DNA of 64,000 bases from Clarkia xantiana subsp. parviflora (GCA_036873135.1 JAPTYO010000014.1:21536952-21600951); one strand, 5' to 3'; counted from the stretch's first letter, positions 1 to 11,652 are shown. Translations and numbers: made by a program. The notes: generated by a model from the letters alone, not told the origin.

Positions 1-158
1 GGTGCTAATCATGGGGTATCCCCAGCTAAATTGAGCAATGACAAGGGCACTTGAGGAAGCCTAGTGAGGAAGACATTATTGTCTATGCCATCCAATTGTC
101 GTAGGTCCATCCAAGAGATCAACACGACGAAGTATCTAAAACTCATTATCTAGTAGTG
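1..158. mobile_element. Possible right end of a CACTA-type transposon
   Basis: The sequence reads CTAGTAGTG at 150-158, the form in which CACTA elements end on the right, as at 14188. The matching left end would lie outside the window, so this is only a terminus-like motif. No coding sequence is seen in the first 380 bases. Confidence 0.3.
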
Positions 159-214
159 AATATGGTTTATTCTCATTTCTTTTCTTAGTCTCCCTTCATC
201 CAAATTAGTATCTA

Positions 215-217
<3 letters not shown>

Positions 218-249
<32 letters not shown>
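218..249. repeat. (TA)n microsatellite
   Basis: About 16 uninterrupted TA units. No gene is associated with it. Confidence 0.95.
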
Positions 250-252
<3 letters not shown>

Positions 253-387
253 TTTACATACTGCTGTTAAAAATTATATAGTTTACATATAAACCAAGAT
301 TAATTTCAACAAGAAATGAACTCGCGACCACGAAAAGTAGAATATATACGTATAGCTCCATGATCGATGATGTATGTAGTAACTTAT

Positions 388-843
388 TTACGCGTAGTTG
401 CACGTTCCGTAGATGCAGTCATATTTACCCGGACACGGATTGTTACACTGCCCACAGTGCCTTTTATCGTAGTTTACATCCACACATTCTCCACGACAGC
501 ATGTGTCCGTAGACTTGCAATGATTCTTGCATTCGCCACAGTTTTGTTTGTCTTCCGACAAGTCCATACACTTGTTTTTGCAGCACTTATAGACGTCACC
601 CATTAAAGCGTTGCACATCTCGTTGTCCTTGGGGCACTTTATAGCAGCGTTGGCTCTAGGGTTTACGATTGTGTTTGCAAGGAACCGACGTACCCTCTTT
701 GATGGCAATCGGATTGTTTCTTCCGGAATCTTCTCTGGAACCGACCGGTTCAGATCGACCTGGGTGGTGGCTCGAATGGTGATGGCGATGGTCAAAGCCA
801 TGGTCATGGCAATGATGAAGATGGTAATCTTTGTGATAGCCAT
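388..843 (-). CDS. STIG1-like cysteine-rich secreted peptide
   Basis: Intronless 151-residue protein. The N-terminus is a hydrophobic signal segment (MAITKITIFIIAMTMALTIA). A basic spacer with KRVRRFLA follows, then a C-terminal domain of about 80 residues with 16 cysteines, including KCCKNKC, DTCCRGEC and HCGQCNNPC. This spacing is that of the STIG1 (stigma-specific protein 1) family, small extracellular proteins implicated in stigma exudate and pollen-tube growth. The open frame extends nine codons further upstream, but only from a non-ATG codon. The ATG at 843 is the first and starts the signal peptide. A TATA box lies about 92 bases upstream. The frame is intact and probably functional. 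The family call is firm; the exact paralogue is not. Confidence 0.85.
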   Translation of the reverse strand: MAITKITIFIIAMTMALTIAITIRATTQVDLNRSVPEKIPEETIRLPSKRVRRFLANTIVNPRANAAIKCPKDNEMCNALMGDVYKCCKNKCMDLSEDKQNCGECKNHCKSTDTCCRGECVDVNYDKRHCGQCNNPCPGKYDCIYGTCNYA

Positions 844-934
844 GGCTGGAGAGAGAGAGAGATAGAGCAATGCCTGTTAATAATGTTATGATGTTCTTCT
901 GTAATATTTGAGTATTGGGAGAACTTATGGGGGG

Positions 935-941
935 TTTTATA
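935..941 (-). promoter_or_regulatory. TATA box of the STIG1-like gene
   Basis: TATAAAA on the minus strand, about 92 bases upstream of the ATG. This implies a 5' UTR of roughly 60 bases. Confidence 0.65.
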
Positions 942-1685
942 GGGTTTGCAGGAGAGTTGACGCGGGAAACGTGGGGAGAGGGTGCATGAATGGTTTATAG
1001 TGGACTTAATTTGCATGAGGTACAATTTACTTCTTAACAAACTTCTTTTACTTTGGGCACTCCAAGATTTTTTATTAATTTTTTTGTGCAGATCATTTTT
1101 TTTTTTTTGTAAGGTATACCAATTTATTAATAAACCAAATTTCAAAGTACTGACAAACCAACAATAAACTTGAAACTAGACTAAGGAAAACAACCCAACA
1201 AAAATTGTGTTTTCCCAAGTCGATCGGTAAAGAACCAAACAATAACAATGAAATAACCACAACCTAATTATAAAGACAGAAACGATCGCGCAGATAACCA
1301 TATGGTATTCTATAAAGGTAGAGATCGTATAGAAGTGGCACTACTTTGACTGATCATTAGTGATTCCAACAAAAACTGATTGATCAAACACTACAAGAAA
1401 ACATAGTCAAATAAAACGAACTTTGACACGGGGTGTTTCCCCGTGTCAAATTGACACGTCATCATAGACGGATTTGGCACGACCTCTTGTTTGACACGTC
1501 AGTTGAGACGGGTTTTGTCCTCGTGCCAATTTGACACGACCTTTAAGACGGGGTCTGACACGTCTAAAATAACATGGGCATTCCTCGTGCCAAATTCGTC
1601 TATGAACAGTATTTGACACGCCCCTTAAATCGAATTAGAGACGACCGAAACATGTGTTGTTTTATGAAATTAAAACATTGCCATA

Positions 1686-1752
1686 GAAAGTTTCGAACCC
1701 AGGTTCTGCAGCACTTGATTCAAATCGCACGCATTACCACTAGGCTAAGAGG
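1686..1752 (-). other. tRNA-like stretch with pol III box A and box B motifs
   Basis: On the minus strand the sequence reads TTAGCCTAGTGGTAATGCG followed about 30 bases later by GGGTTCGAAAC, resembling box A and box B of a tRNA. The acceptor arms do not pair convincingly, so this is a tRNA-derived (SINE-like) relic rather than a tRNA gene. It lies in the left subterminal region of the CACTA element. Confidence 0.45.
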
Positions 1753-1983
1753 TTTTTTTTATTTTAAATTGGGTGACAACTTGTGTAATATGTACAATTA
1801 ATGAATAAGTCTAATTTAATTTGGTTAAAATATTTATTAATAGTTGTACTTTTAATATAAATAATTGTTCCTAAATCATGATACCTTAAACCATAAAACA
1901 TTATTAAAATATATAGAAAAAAATAAAAAGTAGTACAAGTGTTTTAAATACGAAAATATTTACCATAAACTATATACCACTAT

Positions 1984-2586
1984 TAGGGATGGCAACGGGT
2001 CTCGGGGCCCCGATGACCCGCGGGGCCCCGACCCGGTTTTGACCCGCCGACCCGCGGGTCACGGGTCGGGTCCGGGGCGGGTCGGGCTCGGGTCGGGGCG
2101 GGTCCGGGTCTAGAGACCCGGGGCCCCGTAGACCCGCCCCGAAATGCATATATATATAATTTTTTTTTAATTTTTTTTTTATGTTAATATGATCTAACAT
2201 TTACTAAACAATATGGTCAATATAGTACCTATATAAATAATATGGACCAAATTACAAATAGATGTATATTTAGATTATTAGGATTTGTTAATTTGGTGTT
2301 TGGATTTGAATTTGTATTTGTAATGAATTTGATGTGTTTGTTGTTTATATTTGATTGGTGTTAGATTTATGTTTTGAATTTACATATAATGTAATATTTT
2401 GACAAAAAAAAAAAAAAATTGTTCATATGACGGGGCGGGTCGGGGCCCCGCGGGTCGACCCACGGGATTGCTGACCCGACCCGACCCGAAGGGTCCAGTT
2501 GGCCGGGGCCGGGTCAGCCAGGCCGACCCGCGGGGCGGGTCTGGGTCTGCGAAAACCCGCCCCGACCCGCCCCGTTGCCATCCCTA
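1984..2586. mobile_element. hAT-type miniature element (GC-rich, TAGGGATGGCAACGGG ends)
   Basis: Terminal inverted repeat TAGGGATGGCAACGGG / CCCGTTGCCATCCCTA with a perfect 8-bp target duplication ACCACTAT at 1976-1983 and 2587-2594, diagnostic of hAT elements. Both arms consist of CGGGTCGGG-type repeats around an AT-rich centre. It has no transposase. A relative lies at 27697-28155. Open frames in this stretch are by-products of the GC-rich repeat. Confidence 0.92.
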
Positions 2587-2759
2587 ACCACTATACCTTA
2601 AATCACTATAATCTAATTAATATTTTCTAACTTAATTTTAAATGTGATACACGTTTATTATTGTAATAGATGACACACATTTAATTTAATTAACTCATAT
2701 TTATTTCATAATTAACTTATTATTCTTTAATTTAACATTATTACATCACATTTTCATTG

Positions 2760-4198
2760 ATCCATATTGTAAAAAAAAAACTTAAGGTAGAAAGTAATGA
2801 CTTAAGGTATCTAGAATGATTTAAGGTATGCACTAATAATTCAAGGTATAATTGTTTAAATGTTATTGATGTAAGGCATCTAACAATGATTTAAGGTATA
2901 TAGGAATAATTTAAGGTATAATGAGCTAAATGTTATTGATTTAAGGTGTGTGTACATGAATTAGTTGAATATGTGATTTAAGGTGTATATGACTACTTAA
3001 GGCATACACTAATGATTTAAGTTATAATGACTTAACTACTAAGTAATTTAAGGTATGTAGTAGTGAATTAGATGAATATGTGATTTAAGGTATATAGGAC
3101 TACTTTAAGCCATACACTAATGATTTAAGGTAGAATGACTTAACTACTAAGTAATTTAAGGTATGTAGTAATGATTTAAGGTAAAATGTGATTTAAGGTA
3201 TATAGGACTACTTTAAGGCATACACTAATGATTTAAGTTATAATGACTTAACTACTAAGTAATTTAAGGTATGTAGTAGTGAATTAGATGAATATGTGAT
3301 TTAAGGTATATATGACTACTTTAAGACATACACTAATGATTTAAGGTAGAATGACTTAACTACTAAGTAATTTAAGGTATGTAGTATTGATTTAAGGTAA
3401 TATGTGATTTAAGGTATATATGACTACTTTAAGGCATACACTAATGATTTAAGGTTGAATGACTTAACTACTAAGTAATTTAAGGTATGTAGTATTGAAT
3501 TAGTTGAATATGGGATTTAAGGTGTATAGGACTACATTAAGGTATACATTAATGATTTAAGGTATAATGACTTAACTCCTAAGTAATATAAGGTATGTAG
3601 TAGTGAATTAGATTAATATGGGATTTTAGGTATATAGAACTACTTTAAGGCATACATTAATGATTTAAGGTAGATTGACTTAACTACTAAGTAATTTAAG
3701 GTATGTAGTAGTGACTTAAGGTAATATGTGTTTTAAGGTATATAGGACTACTTTAATTTAAGGCATACACTAATGATTTAAAGTAGAATGACTTAACTAC
3801 TAAGTAATTTAAGGTATGTAGTAGTGAATTAGTTGAATATGTGATTTAAGGTGTATAGGACTACATTAATTGCATACATTAATGATTTAAGGTATAATGA
3901 CTTAACTCCTAAGTAATTTAAGGTATTGTAGTGGTGAATTAGATTAATATGTGATTTTAGCTATATATAACTACTTTAAGGCATACATTAATGATTTAAG
4001 GTATAATGACTTAACTACTAAGTACTTTAAGGTATATAGTAGTGAATTAGATTAATATTTGATTAAATGTATAATATAGTAATGAATTAAGGTATACACT
4101 AATATTGATTTAAAGTATAATGACTTAAGTGTTAGTAAATTATTGCATTAACTAGTGAAATACTTTAATATGTCAATTAAGGTATATACTAATCTAAA
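2760..4198. repeat. 108-bp minisatellite built from TTTAAGGTAT-like words
   Basis: The landmark GGACTACTTTAAGG recurs near 2991, 3098, 3206, 3314, 3422, 3530, 3638, 3746, 3859 and 3969. The steps are 107-108 bases, apart from two longer ones (113 and 110). About eleven copies are visible, decaying towards both edges. Each unit carries several copies of TTTAAGGTAT, so the array is hierarchical. Similar sequence resumes at 7040-7095, after the Helitron insertion. Confidence 0.9.
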
Positions 4199-7039
4199 TC
4201 TAAATACTATACTAATTCTGATTATCTAGGCCTAATAACTTGCCACGTATTATTAATTCCATCATCATCATTCAAAACGACACAAGTAAGAAGTGGTATA
4301 CAGTTCAAAACGACAACTACCTAAACTTTCTAAATACTCCGTTGGTAATGTTATTCATTGAAACGACGCCGCACCCATTATTAATTTACTTTCACGTGAT
4401 ACTATTTTATATAAATATTTTTCATTTAATATTTGTGATTTCACTAAATAAAATTATATATATATACGAATAAATGGTGTCACCCCACGTGTCTACTAAC
4501 CCTGATCATGGCTTAATGTGAGAGCGCCACATCATCTCTATTAGCGAATCACATTCTAACACATCATCCACTAGAATGCCTAATTAATAAAACACAATTA
4601 ATAAGATTAAAATGCAACCATTATACATATATATCTATATATTATACTAATTCTGATGGTGGCTTCTTCTGAGGCTGACACGTCATTAAAAGAAACCACT
4701 AAGAGACTGACACCTAAGCAATTTCATTAGTAGAAGATTGAGGGTCTCAATAAAAATCTTACACCCAATAATTAAACATCATTTACATTGACTCTCCCAT
4801 TTTAATCTCAGATAAGAGGTCTTGATTGTGACGTCTATAATGTGGCAGCTATAGGCTGATGGAAAGAGAGCAAGAGGACAATTCTCGTGTTGACACGTCA
4901 TCAAAAGAAAACAGCCTCTTTTGTTATTAAACCTAATTAGTTCCATTTATTTAAGATCCTTCTGTTCTGCAATCAATAGCAAACCTTCTGTCTGCTCAAT
5001 CAAGCGGTTTAGTCATAAACGAAACGGCTGAGCAATTAATGGAATCTGCCATAAACGAAATGGACTCCCCATATTCTCCCAGCATTGGTAACGCAATCCT
5101 TCACTTAAACATAAAAAATCAAAATCAATTATTCCCAAACAACATATATATACATATATAAAGAAAAGGTCCGCAATGCAGCTGGAAACTCCTACATTAG
5201 CCTGCCTCTTCAACAACCGATACACAGCGGCTCTGAAATAGTGAAATGCGCACCATCGTAGGGGGAGATATGGGAAGATGGCGGATGAGGCTTGATCTGA
5301 CTGAGATCAACTCTTCTCTGCCGCCCCGCACAACTAAACACTTTATTGGTCGCATGGTTGGAGGAATAATGTTTGTGGCTCCATCCAGATACGGCCACCG
5401 CACACTAGCCGGAGCGACGATGGTTGTCGGTGTGGAGCTAGCGATGGCGATGGGGATGGATTCTCTATGATATTAGATGGCTGCGTCAAGAAGAATGAGA
5501 TGGCTGATGGCTAAAAATGCTACGGTTTTTTAAGTATGTTTTTTTGGGGCCGATAGGTTTTTTAGTATGTTAAATTGGACTTGGACTAAGCCCAAATTAG
5601 TCTAGGAGAATTTTTTTTTGGCCTAGAAAAATTCGTGATAGTTTAATATTATACTACACATATTATTATTCTTATTCTAGGCATATTTTCTTTTTCTTAA
5701 TTTGAAGTTATTTAATAAAAAAAATTGTTGTTATATTGGAAAATAAAGTTGAGAGAATTAGGGGAGGTGCAAAACGGGATAGAGTTATTCTATCATTGGA
5801 GTTTTAGTATGATTGATTGATGGTGCTTGAAGAAAATTATTTACTTCCCATAGTAACACTCTATTCTTAAAAAGAATTGTATAGTAACAAATATGCAAAA
5901 CTATAGTGTTAGTAATAATATTATTTTATTCATTTAGATACATTTTAAGTTACCGTGCACGAGATAAAATTCATTATGTTCGGATCAAATTCATTTCTTT
6001 TATAATAAAAAGTACACAAATTTCAGGATAAATTTTTTATAATCTTTTTTTGTTTGTCAAAATTATATAAACAGCAAATTGATTCCAATAATTTTGTATG
6101 TATTATATATTGTTTGAACAAATATATTTTGATTTTAATTAGATTGAATTTTTCTTCCATATAAGTCATTTTTTTACATTTTTTTATTTTACAATCTTTA
6201 TTTTTTTCACCATACCCGCGCTGCGCGCGGGTTTAGCTCCTAGTATTATACTAACCCTATGCGGTGGCGCTCCCTAACCTTAAACGGCTGAAATATTGAT
6301 CGACCTTTAACCAGCTGAGGCAGCGGATGCGGTCGGTCGGAGGAGGGCTGAGGCGGAGGAGGAAGGCTTACGACGACTCACTGTGGACGGCACCACGACG
6401 CCTCTCAAGATCCCTTTCTCTGTAGTTTTCTTTTTTTTTCTTTTTTTTTTTTTTTTGCGGCTAAGTTGTCTCTCTGGAAATTAGAATGAAGACTGAATAA
6501 TGAATAGTAAAATGAGAGAGATTGAAATAGGGTTTCTAAAACTGGGTTGGGCTAGGTATTTTAAGTAACATAATACATCATAAGAAAATGAATATTATAG
6601 CACCTTTATTAATATAATTAACTGTATATAAATTTATTTAATAAATGTATATTTTAGATTTGAATTAATTTTGATATAATAGTAACTAACAATTTCTTAT
6701 ATGTTACCGATGTTAAAAATTTTGAATTTTTAGATGGCATTTTAGATTTTTTGTATTAAAGTGGAACGCTTAACATAAATGATTTCATCAAAAAAAAAAA
6801 AATTAAATCTACACTTTCATTTGTAATCACTTTATTTCATCACCAGTACCATGTAAATTGACAATCTACTAAAGAAAAAATATGTCTACATAAAGTTCAA
6901 AGTAATTTTCTTTTTGTTAAAATGAAAAAAAAAAAATTCAATTAGTTTTTATTTTATTTTTAGTTTCATTATTATAACTAAATATTAGGACTTGCAATAT
7001 AACAAATCATTCCGCGCGGCGCGCGGGGAAAGCTCCTAG
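4199..7039 (+). mobile_element. Helitron (outer), inserted into the minisatellite
   Basis: The 5' end is TCTAAATACTATACTAATTC. The 3' end is a GC hairpin at 7012-7026 (CCGCGC GGC GCGCGG) followed 13 bases later by CTAG at 7036-7039. Flanks are A at 4198 and T at 7040, the A-T target of Helitrons. Minisatellite sequence continues on both sides, which supports these boundaries. No RepHel helicase frame is present, so it is non-autonomous. The 5' boundary is less certain than the 3' one. Confidence 0.7.
4634..6243 (+). mobile_element. Helitron (inner), nested in the outer Helitron
   Basis: The 5' end is TCTATATATTATACTAATTC. The 3' end has a perfect 7-bp hairpin CCCGCGC-TGC-GCGCGGG (6215-6231), then TTTAGCTC, ending in CTAG at 6240-6243. 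It lies between A (4633) and T (6244). The 5' end shares TACTAATTCTGAT with the outer element, so both belong to one family. It has no helicase; the short open frames near 5.0-5.5 kb are not recognisable proteins. Confidence 0.82.
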
Positions 7040-7506
7040 TAATTTAAAGTATGTGGTAATGATTTAAGGTATAATTACTTAATTGTTAGTAATTGTTACC
7101 GCCCCATCCCGTCTGCACGGACCTCCGCCATTGATGTTAATGAGAGAGAAGACCGATTAATTTCTTATTTTACTTATTATTATTTACCCTAAACTCTGTA
7201 CTACTGATGCATTTCACATAATTAGTTTAGTGTATTAATTTCATGTGTGCACTATACATTTGAACGAAATTAACTTTGATTATTTTCAACATCTTCCCTA
7301 TAGTTTAGCATTATTTTTATATTAATTTAATATTATTTAACTTTGTGAGACCTTGTTTGATTTTTATTATTAATTATTATAATGCGATGAGTTATTAACA
7401 CATTTATTATAAAAACACAATAAGGTAATGTTACAATTAATGTTGCAATAAGGACTTAATGTTGCATTTCATATCAATAATTAATTAGTGAATTATGGTT
7501 TATTTC

Positions 7507-7955
7507 GTTAATGAATATCAGTGAATTAGGTTAATATGGTATGTTTTGGTGATTTTTTACAAATGTTTTAATTTTTCAGGTTTCGGCTCGGAAAATTTAG
7601 AAAAATATCAAATCTCAGTAAGTGAAACTTGGTGGAGATGCTCTCGGTACCTATTATAACTTTCTTACACAATTTGAAGCGATTCCGAGATGGATGCACC
7701 GGGAGTGCACTTGGCAAGCTATATAGGTAGTGAATTTGCCGAAACCGAAACATAGTATTGAATGAATGTATAATAGTGAATTAAGATATATTGAATTAAG
7801 TGTTAAGGTTTATTTCATTAATGAATATTAGTGAACTAGGTTAATATATAATTTTTTGTTATTTTTTAGGAATGCTTTAATTTTTCGACTTTCGGCTCGG
7901 AAAATTTGAAGCGATTCTGGGATGAATGCACCATGAGTGCACTTGGCAAGCCATA
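7507..7955. repeat. Imperfect tandem duplication with a deletion in the second copy
   Basis: Copy one (about 7507-7730) and copy two (about 7816-7955) share TTTCGGCTCGGAAAATTT, the sequence GAAGCGATTC and GAGTGCACTTGGCAAGC. Copy two lacks about 75 bases between the two shared AATTTGAAGCG-like edges. The rest of 7096-9170 is AT-rich and shows no gene. Confidence 0.7.
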
Positions 7956-8563
7956 TTGTATTTGACTTAAATTAAAAGTTATAAAATTGACAATAGTATA
8001 TATATAATGTAATAAAAAGCTTATAAAGTTAAATTGTGGATGATTATTTAAGTCATATGGTTAAGAACATATAAACAGTCATAGTGAATGATTTTATCTT
8101 TTAATAATAGTTTAATTTAATTAAGTCATATTCCTTTTCAAACAACTTTATCTTTCTTACTTGTTGAAATAACATCATTTCATTTGTCCACATCAATTTT
8201 TTATAAGTTACATAAAAATCACAATTATCTCTCTTCAAATTGCATACTCTCCAAATTATAGTAATAACATATAATAGTATAACGAATGAAAAAGCAAAAC
8301 TACACGAAGTTAATTAATTTTAAAAATAATATCGATTGATTACTGTTTATTCTCTATTATAAAATTTCGAATTATTTCAAGTTTCTTCCTATAAATAGAT
8401 ATTATCTAGTGGTGATGAATTATAGCTTATATAGTTATGTTTTACATAAATAGGAAATTATATGCATACATAAGTATTATAAATTTTACAATATTTTTCT
8501 ATTATATATGTTAAAAAATAATATGTTTATGTAATTATAATAAGTTCCCTATCAAATATACGG

Positions 8564-8782
8564 TTTAGATGCATCACATTGTTCCAGATCTCCTGCACCA
8601 GATTGTACATCACCGTTAAGATTTTGACACGTGTCCTGATTGTAATTAATTTTGTAGTTTTTTAAAATCCTATTAAGATTGGTGAGCCTAAAAGGAAAAT
8701 ATTAAATCTAATGACACGCGTCAAGATCTTAACGGTGATGCTCGATCTGAGATATGAAGTGTGGAGCAGTAGATCTAAATCC
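8564..8782. mobile_element. Fold-back miniature element, degenerate
   Basis: The arms pair as CATCACCGTTAAGATTTTGA against TCAAGATCTTAACGGTGATG. The outer ends are GGTTTAGAT / ATCTAAATCC. No clear target duplication was found, so the superfamily is uncertain. Confidence 0.55.
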
Positions 8783-9170
8783 GCATCACACGGTTTGACT
8801 TGTTATATATCGATAATTAATAAGATAACATTGATATAAATTATAGTAATTTATTTATTTTTTTATACTTGAAAATTAAAAAAACTAACCCCAAAATAAT
8901 AATAAGTAAATAAATTGTGGTTTTTTATATCCTTCCATTTCATTTGGTTTACTCATCATTCATATGCAATTTGAGGTTTAAATAAAATGTTTTGGCCAAA
9001 CAGTAAAAAATGTTTAAACAAAATTAATATGAACTTGGTAAAACCGCTTGAACTTAACCCGTAATATGGCTTCGTCAATTCATCATCATTCCTTAAACAT
9101 TTATGTCATAAGTATAACTGTCTTACTTCACATGTCCAATTATTATAATTAATTAATACAAAAAAAAAAA

Positions 9171-9527
9171 TTGCTCAGCCCAAGCCCAACTAATATAAAC
9201 CTAACCCTACGTGACTACCCACCCTTCCACACAATTCACTCCATCATTCAATTCTGCGCCGTGGGTTCTCTCCAAGCTACACGATGTTCTCGCCATGGTT
9301 CCCCGATCTGCCACCGCATCAGGTCGACTGAACCCAGACCAGAGCCTAAATCGAATCGGTCTCTTTCACACCACACCAGCCACCGAGTACAGATTGCTCA
9401 CCTCTCATCTATCTGCCTCTCCCTTCAGTCCGACCAAGCTCTCACTTTCGTCGACCGAGCTCTCCCTTCCGTCTCACCGAGCTCTCCTTTCCGTCCGAAG
9501 AAGCTCCGTGCTTGAGCCAAGTCCGTA
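9171..9527 (+). other. Exon-like stretch of unknown origin inside the CACTA element
   Basis: A CT-rich, GC-elevated block unlike its AT-rich surroundings, ending at a good donor site (GTAAGT at 9528). It is open in two frames, but neither protein is recognisable. It may be a 5' UTR or first exon captured together with the malic-enzyme exons downstream. This is inference only. Confidence 0.3.
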
Positions 9528-9784
9528 GTAAGTTATTGTAGCAATTTATATTCTAGATCTGGATATTTATAGACTCTGAAACAATAGTGTCTGAATCCAC
9601 TAATTTCTCCTCCAAAACATCGGTTTATAACTTGAATTAGGTAAGTTTACTTCAGGTTACTCTTCTTCATATTTCTTCTCTAATTGTCCAAGTTCACTGA
9701 ATTCATAGAATTTACTTACATATGGAACCGTTTCCATTATATTTGGCTGCCCTTCAACACTAATCTTTTAGAATCTGTGATTTC

Positions 9785-9788
<4 letters not shown>

Positions 9789-9866
<78 letters not shown>
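9789..9866. repeat. (TA)n microsatellite
   Basis: About 39 TA units, just upstream of the malic-enzyme fragment. An open frame through it encodes only Ile-Tyr repeats and is not a gene. Confidence 0.95.
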
Positions 9867-9868
<2 letters not shown>

Positions 9869-9983
9869 TTAGGCTTTCAATCTAGTGAAGATTACCAGCT
9901 AAATAATTTCCTTTGTGATACTAAACAGATCAGGTAGTGTAGCCACATGAAGGTAATCTGACTTATAAGATCTTTTTGTGCAG

Positions 9984-10393
9984 AAACATATTGTTCTTTC
10001 TCTATCAAACCCAACTTCCCAATCCGAATGTACTGCTCAAGAAGCCTATACATAGTCTCAGGTAAAAGATACAATAACATTCATTATAACTAAAATTTTC
10101 AAAAATTATCATAGTGAATATAACAATATTGGATCATTTAGGGTCGTGCTATATTTGCAAGTGGGAGACCTTATGACCCAGTTGAGCATAGCAGCAAGGT
10201 TTTTGTGCCTGGACAGGTTTGACCTGATAAAACCTCCCAAATATGTTGTTATAATCTGATTGATGTCTTTGTAATGAACCACAGCTGAATATCGTATCAT
10301 GTTTATGTTCTTATATAGGCAAACAATGCCTACATCTTCCCTGGATTTAGTATCGGCTTGATCATGTCTAGTGCCTTCCGTATTCATATGCTT
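9984..10393 (+). pseudogene. NADP-malic enzyme fragment (three exons with introns), captured
   Basis: Three consecutive exons of a plant-type NADP-dependent malic enzyme are recognisable. Exon 9984-10061 encodes SNPTSQSECTAQEAYT followed by a stop (TAG 10053-10055) where the family has Trp. Exon 10142-10216 encodes GRAIFASGRPYDPVEHSSKV and ends in VPGQ. Exon 10319-10393 encodes ANNAYIFPGFSIGLIMSSAF. Each is bounded by AG and GT and all junctions are in phase zero, so the copy came from genomic DNA rather than mRNA. The last exon lacks the two Asp residues of the VHDD motif. The rest of the enzyme (N-terminus, nucleotide-binding start, C-terminus) is absent. It sits inside the CACTA element, consistent with gene capture. 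Confidence 0.88.
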
Positions 10394-11172
10394 GTAAGTG
10401 ATCAACTGTGTATGGGTTTGCTTTGCAATGTTTTCTTTTGTCTTTTAAAGAGTGGTACCTGAACATCAAATGTTTGTACGGTTGTACTGAACACGATGGA
10501 GTGAAAGCATCATCATTTTATTTACTGGGAGTTGACTTTTCAGGCTGCTTGGATTGTTGATGAATCAGATTAGGATGATTTGGCAAGCGGAGACTATGAT
10601 GATGATTGTTGGTGGATGCAAAAAATGAAGAAAAGTTAAATCCATGTGTGCCATTTACAGTCGCTTCAAGAGAGATTGCAGAAATATGTAGAGGAATGTC
10701 TGGTGATGGGTAGTAGTAATTAGTACATTATGTAGTTGTAATGGTTAGTTTGAAATAGTTGCACTAAATATGACAATGTGTAGTTTGTAGGTTTTGTTGG
10801 ATTGATATGTGTAAGTTTGATCTGTGTGTTATCAACAGTAAAAAGTCAGTTTCTGAATCGATAATGTTTGTTTACATTAGATAATAGAATTGTCATTTGT
10901 TATTTTAATAATAAATAAATGTATGGTAATTCAAAATACTTGACCTTATAAGCATTTACTGTAAGAAAATATTTGATTCTGAAAAATGCTTTAGAATCGA
11001 ATTACTTTACTATAAAAGTGAATAACGTAATCACTCAATATGATTCAACAAAATATATACAAAATTGTAAACATTGTCCCTATTAAGTTATAATTGGGGT
11101 AAATGTTTCGTTTCTACAATGCTCTTTTTAAAACTAGTAGTCTGATTCTATAAGTGAGCACTTGAATCATAT
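10394..11172. other. Non-coding, with a weak exon-like patch
   Basis: An AG acceptor at 10543-10544 precedes an Asp-rich patch that is interrupted by stops and not recognised. The remainder is AT-rich with nothing identifiable. Confidence 0.4.
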
Positions 11173-11652
11173 TGATGTAGGCTTGGAAAGGAATTGAAGT
11201 GTTTTCCAAGTAACGAGCAACGTTCGGTGATGGATTGATTGATCGTAGCAAAGACACGAAGCAATATACTCTCCAATGGAGGTTTTTGTTTTCATTCCAC
11301 CGTAACACCTAACTCCTCAGTCTTGCCAACCATACATATTAAAAGAAGTAGACAACCAACACCCCACTAAACAAGGAACCGTAACCCCCTAGACTAGGAA
11401 CAAACAAAATAACAAGTCCTACTAAGAAAACTGACAATAGCAATGTAAATCTGAAAGCATGCAAGACATAGTAACTCCCACGCGTTGCTAAACTTCGTGT
11501 TAAATCTCGTGACGTTCACTCTCGTGTTGCACTCCACGTTCCACGTTCAATTCCGTGCTTTACGGTGATCCTCCAGCTCGTGATATTGCAACGCGAGTAA
11601 TGTGGAATCGGATAGCTCCGCATCGTTATCAACATCGGAACCCGCTACATCA
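11173..11652 (-). repeat. 3' LTR of the Gag-protease element
   Basis: 480 bp; direct repeat of 13442-13921. It contains the last 34 codons and stop of the gag-protease frame. A purine run (GGGGAGAC on the minus strand) borders it internally and is the likely polypurine tract. Confidence 0.93.

Noticed and set aside
367..865. Plus-strand open frames over 367-606 and 611-865
   Set aside because: They are the antisense shadow of the STIG1-like gene and have no recognisable protein.
1970..2587. Open frames rich in Pro, Arg and Gly at both hAT elements
   Set aside because: They are translations of CGGGTCGGG repeats inside miniature elements with clear ends.
2760..4198. CRISPR-like array
   Set aside because: Units of 108 bp repeat over their whole length without unique spacers, in a plant genome; it is a minisatellite.
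9684..9872. Open frame with long Ile-Tyr repeat
   Set aside because: Product of the (TA)n microsatellite.
11114..11308. 64-residue minus-strand frame in the LTR
   Set aside because: It is the LTR portion that also precedes gag in the other LTR; it has no start-site support.
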